A DNA stretch of 60,619 nucleotides from a bacterium (lineage in GTDB: Bacteria; UBP14; UBA6098; B30-G16). The stretch lies in the NCBI GenBank assembly GCA_030613005.1, contig JAUWMV010000013.1, positions 1 to 60,619 of the forward strand, given 5' to 3'. Shown here one piece after another: positions 53,888 to 60,619 of the stretch. Below the pieces are notes generated by a model. It did no database searches, was not told the DNA's origin, and worked only from the letters and a program-made list of their open reading frames with translations. Every line of letters begins with the position of its first letter. The stretch's first letter is position 1. A program made the translations under genes and the position numbers.

Positions 53888-55915
53888 TTATTTTAGCAAT
53901 ACAATCTTTTTCTGAACCGTTTTACCATTAGCAATAATTCTAATCAGATAAATACCCGATGTTCTATCACTTGCATCCCATGTCAACTTTCCTGAACCTT
54001 CGACTTCTGTAACGTATATTCTCCGACCGGATATGTCAAGTATTTCGAGATTTCCTTTTACTGGAGTAGAAAAATTTATTTCGCAGATAGCATTAAATGG
54101 ATTAGGTTGTATAGAAAGACTCAACAAATCGGGTTTAGGTGCTTTTCCTTCTTGAATTGAGGATGAATCAGCAAGCCATTTGAGAATTCTATCCATTAGT
54201 ATAACTCTTCGTGATGTAGAATCGATTGCTTCAAACCCAAACGCGAGAAATACAACACCCCATGGATTGTTTGAATACCTTAATGCAGCACATTCCTCGG
54301 TTCCTACTTTGCCATAGTAAAAGAAAGGAATAGCCCCAGCAATGGGTTGAATCACATTCATGCGACCCATGTTATTAGCACCATCACAATCGTTAACGGG
54401 GAAATTAAATCCATCTGATATAAAATCCCTAGAAATCCCATGAATGTACATAACTCCACTGGTATCGTATAAGGTTGCAGAATCCTTGAGCGCTCGTGAA
54501 GAGGAACTTGAGCGAAGGATATGTTCCACAAATTCGTAGTCGGTGTATCGACCATCCAAGCAAAGGTCGCGTATAATTCTACTTCCTGTTATGAAAAGCT
54601 TACCTCCACCTTGAAGAAACTTAGCTAGAGAGGATCGGTCTGAACCACCAAGTGTAGAAGTATTATTAGCAGTATACCAGATAACGTTTTTAAAATCCTT
54701 TATTACAGGATAGATTGTTTGTCTATAAGGCACCCATGCTGTTCTATAATGGAAATACTGATGCCCTAAAGATTCCATCGCTTCAAAATAATATGTTTCG
54801 TATCCTCGATTATAATAATCGTCATTAACAATTATATAACTGTCACCCGTAGTTGCAGCAAGTTGATATGCAAAACTATCTGAAGCATTATCAGCGGTAT
54901 AGAGAAACTTAAATTTTGCTGTTCCCAAACCTGCAGGATTAGTGAAAATGTTAAATTTTAGCGTATCTATATCTCTAAATCCTAAGTTAAAATTTGAGCT
55001 GCTTGTGAAAGTACTTCCTTTATATTCGATTTCATAATCCCAACCAGCAGGGAAGGCATCTACAGTTAGATCTATACGTAAAGTCTCTTCATTAGCACCG
55101 TAATTGAAAACAACATGTTTGAATGTTAATGTATCTCCTGCTGATCCTACGAGATTGGTGCCAGACATATTTTTTACATATAACATATATTCAGATAGAG
55201 GAAAAGGGATGTGTAGGGATTCAAAAATTTCTCGTCCTTCAGTAATATGTGTTCGGTCTACCCACATAGCTAACATGCAATTAGGTGGGTACCATGCATA
55301 ACTTCTAGAATATGCCACTGTATAGATTGTATCTAAAGTATCTGTTGGAAGAACAAGTTCTCCCAAACCACCAGGGAAAATATCCCGAACAACCCAATCG
55401 TATTCTTTAGAGCTAACTATAACATCATTTTCTAATATTGCAACAAACAGTCTTAGGAATGTGTCAATATAATTGGTGTCCTTAAGAGCAACACCCACAT
55501 AAATTATATCTTCTGTTATATGATCAACTCGAAGAGAGATTTTACTTTCATCAGCACCGATTCTGCCTTTAAGTGAGTCCCGTAAATCGGTTATTTCTGC
55601 TGTTCCCTGAAATTCTAATTGGGCATCGATTCCGCCCCAAGGAGTGTTTACAGAGTCGTCACTGGAATCAAATACAAAGTAAGCCATTTTAACATACGTA
55701 TCCATAGCATCAGACATTTCCCATCCACTATATAGAAAAAGTAAAGGTGTAGTACTGTCTGTGACAGTAGAAAATGAATCTCTAACGAATTCAGCCCATG
55801 CATCTGAACTTGCACCAGAGGTTTTGACAATAATTTCTGCTACAGGTATTCTGGGTTTTGCGAAACCCACTGAAAGCATTGTTAAAAGGATTAAGACAAA
55901 AATGAATTTTCTCAT
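53888..55915 (-). CDS. T9SS-exported array protein, CGPC-less Omp28-like paralogue
   Basis: I start it at the ATG at 55915 (MRKFIFVLILL), with GGAGG upstream. The 675-residue protein has a signal peptide, then KPRIPVAEIIVKTSGASSDAWAEF aligned to the CGPC region of its neighbour, with no cysteines. YDWVVRDIFPGGLG (about 175), Ig-like parts, a Rossmann-like part (YIIVNDDYYNRGYETYYFEAM, VIWYTANNT, LFITGSRII) and a PNPFN tail (SIQPNPFNAICEI) follow. The function is unknown; surface display is inferred from the tail. Confidence 0.82.
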   Translation of the reverse strand: MRKFIFVLILLTMLSVGFAKPRIPVAEIIVKTSGASSDAWAEFVRDSFSTVTDSTTPLLFLYSGWEMSDAMDTYVKMAYFVFDSSDDSVNTPWGGIDAQLEFQGTAEITDLRDSLKGRIGADESKISLRVDHITEDIIYVGVALKDTNYIDTFLRLFVAILENDVIVSSKEYDWVVRDIFPGGLGELVLPTDTLDTIYTVAYSRSYAWYPPNCMLAMWVDRTHITEGREIFESLHIPFPLSEYMLYVKNMSGTNLVGSAGDTLTFKHVVFNYGANEETLRIDLTVDAFPAGWDYEIEYKGSTFTSSSNFNLGFRDIDTLKFNIFTNPAGLGTAKFKFLYTADNASDSFAYQLAATTGDSYIIVNDDYYNRGYETYYFEAMESLGHQYFHYRTAWVPYRQTIYPVIKDFKNVIWYTANNTSTLGGSDRSSLAKFLQGGGKLFITGSRIIRDLCLDGRYTDYEFVEHILRSSSSSRALKDSATLYDTSGVMYIHGISRDFISDGFNFPVNDCDGANNMGRMNVIQPIAGAIPFFYYGKVGTEECAALRYSNNPWGVVFLAFGFEAIDSTSRRVILMDRILKWLADSSSIQEGKAPKPDLLSLSIQPNPFNAICEINFSTPVKGNLEILDISGRRIYVTEVEGSGKLTWDASDRTSGIYLIRIIANGKTVQKKIVLLK

Positions 55916-55937
55916 GATATCCTCCAATGAATTAATA

Positions 55938-57977
55938 TTATCGTAAAAGGGTTATCTTTTTTGTTAATGTTTTCTTTTCCGATGACAGGCTAACTAAATA
56001 TAGACCTGAAGGCATATTTAAGGCATTCCATCTAAACTTTCCGATTCCGCTAATAATTACATTTTCTACAACTTTTCCGGTTAAGTCTAAAATCTGTAAC
56101 GAGCCTGTGCCAATCATAGAATAAGAGATATCGCAAGCAGAATTGAAGGGATTAGGTGCGATATCAAGAGAAATTCTTTCGGGAACTACTATTTCAGATT
56201 CGGTTATTCCAACACCGGTTTCAAGCCAGTAAAGAATCCTGGCCATAACCGTATCTCGGTCTTCTTGATTGTCGATAGCTTCAAACGGGAAAGCGAAATA
56301 AACTAATCTACCGTAAGCTGTGCCATCTTCTTGGTAGCAAAGAGCTGCGCATGTGAGAGGTTCGGTTGAATCCGGGACATAATAGAAGATTGGATGAGCA
56401 CCCCAACCTCTTGCAGGTGTTAGAACTTCACATCTCCAGGCGTTATTTGCACCATTACCACCAAATAAGTTTAATGTAAGTCCGAGTGTAATCTCATCAA
56501 ATACTCCTCTTATGGAATGATATCCCTCAATTTGGTAAAGTTCATCACTGTGTGTGCCAGCTTTTAGAACTTTTTGAAAGAAGAGAGTGTCTGGGTAGGA
56601 GGTGTAATAAACAAGATTACGACCAATTCTTCCGCCAGTTAGCCAGAAATGCCCACCAGTCTTAAGATAATTTTTAATAGCGTATTTATCGCTTTCCAGT
56701 AATGTTCTACTGCTTGAGCTCCCTGTACCCCAGATTACAGTAGTAAATCTGTCAAGCTGCTCGGGCTCCATATATAAATAGCTTAGAGGATGACGGAGAA
56801 AATTGTTTTCATAACCAAGATTATTTAATGACCGAGTATAATACCATGAATATGAACCATCCTCCACATAAAGGATTTCCCCACCGGTTCCCACTGTGAA
56901 GGATCCTAATCTTTCCCTACCACCTATTAGTGAGTTTGCAATTAGGTCGATATTCATAATTCCTAATTCTACAGTATCTGTTTTTACTTTAATTCTGAAA
57001 ACAGTATCAGACATGGCATCCATAACGATTTTGGAATGGTCTTCGAAACAGCTATCACCATGGCAAATATCAACCGTCCAACCAGTGATTGCATCGAAGT
57101 CGATTAACAGGTCTAGTGTATCCAAATTCAAACCGATATTGTAAAGGTTGAGATAAAATGTGATTTCCTCTCCCGGTTTGGCTAAAAGCGATGTATAACC
57201 TGGAAGTATCATAGCATAAAAATAATTGGCTGCTGGTAGTGCTCCATGGCAGGCTTGTATGATTTCTGAACTTGATGAATCAGAGATTGTAATAGCGAGT
57301 TCTAATTCCTCTTGATCCCAGGTATGAATTCTTTCATAGGCTAAGTGAATATCTATAGTTGTATCGGGTGCAATAGTAAATTTATAACCGGTTGCAGAGG
57401 GGAAAACATCTCTTCCTATATGACTATATCCTTCAGTAGGAGAGCCAGAAAGTTCCATATGATTTTCCAGAATGAAGGCATGCAAGTAAAATGGATCAGC
57501 TCCAACTGTATTATCAGATGTTACTTTTATAAAAATTGAATCATCGGTTGTGCCTTCACACTTAACGAGAAGCGGTGAAGACTTTCCGAATGAAGCATTA
57601 AGTGTATCCCAGAGAGGAGGTGGAGGCGTAGTGTCGTAAACAGCGAGTTCTAAAATACCGCTAAAACATCCCCATGGTGAACGATATCCACTATCCGGGT
57701 TGTGACCCAGTAAATCAAAATAGAGTGCATTTATATATCCAGTAAATCTAGGTTGGTTGGTTATGTAATAGTACCCTATATATCCCGTTGCATGAAAAAT
57801 TATAACGGATGAATCGTATATCTCAGGATAATGGTTCGTGAAAAATCTTGCTGAAGTTCTGGATTGTCGAGAACGAGAACTGGCATAAAAACCAACAAAA
57901 CCAACAGGATTCCGAGGAAATGCAAAGGACGTCCCAAGCGTCATTAAAAGACACGACAACAAGAGAAATTTCTTCAT
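55938..57977 (-). CDS. T9SS-exported array protein, CGPC-less paralogue
   Basis: The 679-residue protein has a signal peptide (1-19), then FPRNPVGFVGFYASSRSRQSRTSARF in place of the CGPC region, GYSHIGRDVFPSATG (about 180), an Ig-like middle, a Rossmann-like part (EILYVEDGSYSWYYTRSLNNLG, TVIWGTGSSSS, HFWLTGGRI) and a PNPFN tail (DIAPNPFNSACDI). GGGGG precedes the ATG. Its order of domains matches the neighbours. Only 22 bases separate it from the next gene, so the two are surely cotranscribed. Confidence 0.82.
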   Translation of the reverse strand: MKKFLLLSCLLMTLGTSFAFPRNPVGFVGFYASSRSRQSRTSARFFTNHYPEIYDSSVIIFHATGYIGYYYITNQPRFTGYINALYFDLLGHNPDSGYRSPWGCFSGILELAVYDTTPPPPLWDTLNASFGKSSPLLVKCEGTTDDSIFIKVTSDNTVGADPFYLHAFILENHMELSGSPTEGYSHIGRDVFPSATGYKFTIAPDTTIDIHLAYERIHTWDQEELELAITISDSSSSEIIQACHGALPAANYFYAMILPGYTSLLAKPGEEITFYLNLYNIGLNLDTLDLLIDFDAITGWTVDICHGDSCFEDHSKIVMDAMSDTVFRIKVKTDTVELGIMNIDLIANSLIGGRERLGSFTVGTGGEILYVEDGSYSWYYTRSLNNLGYENNFLRHPLSYLYMEPEQLDRFTTVIWGTGSSSSRTLLESDKYAIKNYLKTGGHFWLTGGRIGRNLVYYTSYPDTLFFQKVLKAGTHSDELYQIEGYHSIRGVFDEITLGLTLNLFGGNGANNAWRCEVLTPARGWGAHPIFYYVPDSTEPLTCAALCYQEDGTAYGRLVYFAFPFEAIDNQEDRDTVMARILYWLETGVGITESEIVVPERISLDIAPNPFNSACDISYSMIGTGSLQILDLTGKVVENVIISGIGKFRWNALNMPSGLYLVSLSSEKKTLTKKITLLR

Positions 57978-58013
57978 TTCAACCCCCTGAAAATTGTTTA
58001 CAGCATTAGACCC

Positions 58014-58036
58014 TTAAAATATAATGTATATTTTAA
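58014..58036. repeat. Perfect AT-only inverted repeat between array genes
   Basis: TTAAAATATA and TATATTTTAA flank ATG, a ten-pair palindrome with no G or C in the stems. It lies between two array genes. It could be a weak terminator, a processing site, or chance in AT-rich spacer. Confidence 0.4.
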
Positions 58037-58051
58037 TTACTGTAAATAAAT

Positions 58052-60070
58052 TTATTTTAGCAGTATAATTTTTTTATTCAACGATCTATTTTTTTGGATT
58101 AGTCGCACAAAGTATATTCCCGATGAAAAGTTATCAGCTTTCCAAATATATTTTCCAGTTCCGGAAACACTTACTTCTTCTAATAATCTTCCAGATAGAT
58201 CGTGAAACGCAAGATATGCATCACCTACCGATTTATATGATATTTCACAACTAATATTGAATGGATTAGGAGTGACCTCGAGCGAGAGCTTATCGGGTGT
58301 TTTATTTGCTGTTTCCTGTATGTACGACGCAGAATCAAGCCAAGCGATTATGTTTATCATAAGCGATTTTCTATTTTCAAAGTTTTCGATGCAGGCAAAA
58401 TCTAAACCAAAAACCACCACCTCAAATGTGTTGCCAGTATATCCTTTGCCAGTATATTTTAAACCTGCACATTTTGTTCTTTCAGCATCATAGTATAATA
58501 TGGGTATTCCACCTGCTATAGGAGTTATGATGTCCCCATCTTTAGAGTCATATGGAGCTGGATCATTGAGATCCAAATGTAAATCATTTGTAATAGGATC
58601 TCCTGGAACACCATACAGATCCTTACTGTTGGAGCTATTCCATACTGAATAACGATTTGATGAACAACGGAGGTAAGATTCAAGGAACTCTAAATGTCTA
58701 TAATAGGTTGGATACCTTCCCGCTTCGCTCATATTGTATGTGTTACTTTGACTAGAAATGAATAATTTACCACCGTTGTCAAGAAAATTAGCAAAAGCTT
58801 CAGCGGTTCCGGATCTTATTCTCACGGAACTTGTTCCTATGTACCATATTACTATATCAAAAGACCTCAATGTTGCAGCGTTAATTGAACCGTAGGATGA
58901 CCTAAAATATGTATATTGTTCTCCTAAGCTATCTAATACTGCTGTGTAATATTCCGGTGATCCAGAATAATAGGAACTTTGATCGAAAACCAGAACGTGG
59001 CCACCGTTTGTAACGTAAAAATTAGTTTCAAAGGTGTCAGCAGTATTGGTGGAGGTATAGATAAGGCTAACACTACCAAACGCTCCTGAGATTGAGTCCG
59101 GTGTTACGCTGACAAATACTGTTTCTCTTTCTTCACTCTCAAGATATATCGATGTATCCGAACTGAAACTGGTTGTTGGGTCTGTTGAGTCTAAACATAC
59201 TTCAAAAGTCCATCCCGGAGGTATATCGGCTTCGTATGTTATGTGAATTGAATCTGGTAGGAGTCCATTATTAATGATTTCATTCCCAAAGATTTGTTTT
59301 GAGTCGGGTTCTGCGAGAGCTGAGCTTGGATCTAGTTCTCTAACGTCGAATTTGTAGTCGAGAAGTGGTACTGGTCCAAACCAAAATTGCTTTACCTCAT
59401 AAGAACCTGGTCTATCGATGAATAATGCAAAGCGACATCTGTGAAGATTCCAGTATCTGCCTGTTTCGTATGGTATTTCATATGTTATTGTATCACCAGC
59501 AACAGGTTCAAAAATATCTCCCATGGCGAACGGGAATATGTCACGCAGAACCCAGTTATAAGGGATAGTAGATGTACGAATCGTAACATCGTTTTCAAGA
59601 ATCAAAAGGTAGACCCGATGAAACAGATAATCGCATGTTGGATCATCTGAGGTAATTTTCACATATACAAATTCATCGGTGAAATATTCAATCCATGTAG
59701 AGAATGGCGTTTTATCACGACCTATAGAAGCTGTTAAACTTTCAATCACTTCTTCTTTTGTTAATAAGGGAATATTTCCATTGAATCCTGCCCAAGGAGT
59801 TCGCATGCTATCTCCAGGATAAAGAACTGTTCCATGCCAGTATGTTATGAAAGAGCTTACATTTGAATAGCGATCGTTGTACCTTGAGCTGATTATTATT
59901 AAACCAGCCGAATCTGATATAGCAGGATAATTGGTTTTAAGATATTCTACCCATTGATTTGACGCTGTTTCATTAGGTTTAACACAAACCATACACATTG
60001 GAGTTTGGATAAAACCATAAGAAAAGCCAATAAAAGATAAGAGAGCAATTATTATTGTTGTCCTTTTCAT
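58052..60070 (-). CDS. T9SS-exported array protein, CGPC-less paralogue with shifted CMVC
   Basis: I start it at the ATG at 60070 (MKRTTIIIALL), since GAGGTG lies six bases upstream and a GTG at 60079 is part of that site. The 672-residue protein has a signal peptide, then IQTPMCMVCVKPNETASNQW with Cys26 and Cys29, upstream of the place where the CGPC protein has its pair. YNWVLRDIFPFAMG, Ig-like parts, a Rossmann-like part (HVLVFDQSSYYSGSPEYYTAVLDSLG, IVIWYIGTSS, LFISSQSN) and a PNPFN tail (EVTPNPFNISCEI) follow. Whether the cysteines pair is unknown. Confidence 0.82.
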   Translation of the reverse strand: MKRTTIIIALLSFIGFSYGFIQTPMCMVCVKPNETASNQWVEYLKTNYPAISDSAGLIIISSRYNDRYSNVSSFITYWHGTVLYPGDSMRTPWAGFNGNIPLLTKEEVIESLTASIGRDKTPFSTWIEYFTDEFVYVKITSDDPTCDYLFHRVYLLILENDVTIRTSTIPYNWVLRDIFPFAMGDIFEPVAGDTITYEIPYETGRYWNLHRCRFALFIDRPGSYEVKQFWFGPVPLLDYKFDVRELDPSSALAEPDSKQIFGNEIINNGLLPDSIHITYEADIPPGWTFEVCLDSTDPTTSFSSDTSIYLESEERETVFVSVTPDSISGAFGSVSLIYTSTNTADTFETNFYVTNGGHVLVFDQSSYYSGSPEYYTAVLDSLGEQYTYFRSSYGSINAATLRSFDIVIWYIGTSSVRIRSGTAEAFANFLDNGGKLFISSQSNTYNMSEAGRYPTYYRHLEFLESYLRCSSNRYSVWNSSNSKDLYGVPGDPITNDLHLDLNDPAPYDSKDGDIITPIAGGIPILYYDAERTKCAGLKYTGKGYTGNTFEVVVFGLDFACIENFENRKSLMINIIAWLDSASYIQETANKTPDKLSLEVTPNPFNISCEISYKSVGDAYLAFHDLSGRLLEEVSVSGTGKYIWKADNFSSGIYFVRLIQKNRSLNKKIILLK

Positions 60071-60115
60071 TTTTTTCACCTCAAATTATGTTATAATTTT
60101 ATATAATATGTCAAA

Positions 60116-60619
60116 TTATTTAATTAAACAGATCTTACTTATTAATGACGTAGTTTTGTCGAAGACGTTTACAAAATAAATACCTGAGGGCATTTTTTTT
60201 GCATTCCAGCTATATATTCCACTGCCGCTTATATTAATGTTCTCTATAATTTTACCGTTTATATCGCGTATCACAAGAGATCCAGAGTTAGGTACAATGT
60301 ATTGAATTTCGCAGATTGAATTGAAAGGATTAGGATAGCTTTTAATTGACAAACCGATTGGTTGCTCGACTGCCATCTCGGATATAAATCCGGGATAATA
60401 ACCGAACCAGTTTAATATCCTTTTCATTAAGGTACATCTGTCATCGAAGTTATCGATCGCTTCAAAACAAAAGGGCAAATATATAACTTTAAATCCCCAC
60501 CTTAATCGGACGCCAGCACAGAAATTTGCACCTTCACCATAGTAAAATATAGCTTGTGCATCGTATGGTGTTATTACATTTGAAATCGATGAGTTATTAG
60601 CACCATCCCCACCTGTAAT
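60116..60619 (-). CDS. T9SS-exported array protein, cut by the window edge
   Basis: The frame is open from 60619 to a stop at 60116 (168 codons shown), so the 5' part lies outside. The visible part reads GANNSSISNVITPYDAQAIFYYG, then YLPFCFEAIDNFDDRCTLMKRILNWF, matching the same positions in the neighbours, and ends with a PNPFN tail (KSYPNPFNSICEI). It is a fifth member of the array, with only 45 bases to the next gene. A start at 60478 would cut a domain, so I treat it as partial. Confidence 0.82.
   Translation of the reverse strand: MTGGDGANNSSISNVITPYDAQAIFYYGEGANFCAGVRLRWGFKVIYLPFCFEAIDNFDDRCTLMKRILNWFGYYPGFISEMAVEQPIGLSIKSYPNPFNSICEIQYIVPNSGSLVIRDINGKIIENINISGSGIYSWNAKKMPSGIYFVNVFDKTTSLISKICLIK

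Noticed and set aside
1-60619. CRISPR arrays, insertion sequences or prophage genes
   Set aside because: I saw no regularly spaced repeats, no transposase or integrase motifs and no phage structural genes on either strand.

Overview
The window is AT-rich, densely coded bacterial DNA from a diderm: it has LpxD (lipid A), SurA-type and Skp/OmpH-type periplasmic chaperones, a lipoprotein and type IV pilins. Eight separate proteins end in a PNPFN-type type IX secretion (T9SS, Por) sorting domain. T9SS tails plus lipid A point to the Fibrobacteres-Chlorobi-Bacteroidetes superphylum or an uncultivated relative (Cloacimonadota, WOR-3 or Marinimicrobia-like). The exact phylum cannot be fixed by eye.

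Layout. 1-3728: tail of a cut gene, an exported propeller-like protein and a large secreted NlpC/P60-FN3 protein with a sorting tail of visibly different base composition. 3762-4702: a possible beta-barrel gene remnant and an orphan HTH protein. 4764-12333: FolD, a HIT hydrolase coupled to SurA, two GT2 glycosyltransferases overlapping AsnRS, and RarA. 12605-18709 (minus): a tightly coupled operon of secreted metalloprotease, GT39-like membrane glycosyltransferase and gingipain-like C25 protease. 19015-30147: GuaB, an MFS transporter, Maf-RodZ, phosphomannomutase, then a membrane/envelope run (YfhO-like, flippase-like, Skp, LpxD). 30311-40538: a Ycf48-like lipoprotein, IspA, Dxs, a TPR-like protein, QueH, Thi4, a zinc-ribbon protein, an ABC-F ATPase and an exported protein. 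40736-42416: tRNA-Glu, tRNA-Leu and two type IV pilin genes, each with a sigma-54-like -24/-12 element. 42601-49704 (minus): the S10 ribosomal operon (S10-L3-L4-L23-L2-S19-L22-S3-L16-L29) behind a promoter and an attenuator-like leader, ending early after L29 and followed by a VTT membrane protein and HypD. 49815-60619 (minus): a small exported protein, a LeuD-type subunit, TsaB, a strong terminator, then a tandem array of five related T9SS-exported proteins, the last cut by the window edge.

How the parts fit. Much of the window is housekeeping (translation, isoprenoid precursors, nucleotide synthesis, tRNA modification, folate). The accessory theme is the cell surface: T9SS cargo, pilins, glycosyltransferases and outer-membrane biogenesis. 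The most unusual material is (1) the tandem T9SS array, in which one member keeps a thioredoxin-like CGPC and the others have lost it, with a decayed copy of a sorting tail between two members; (2) the protease-glycosyltransferase-protease operon; (3) the S10 leader, the truncated S10 operon and two insertions in ribosomal protein L2; and (4) a FolD with altered catalytic-loop residues.
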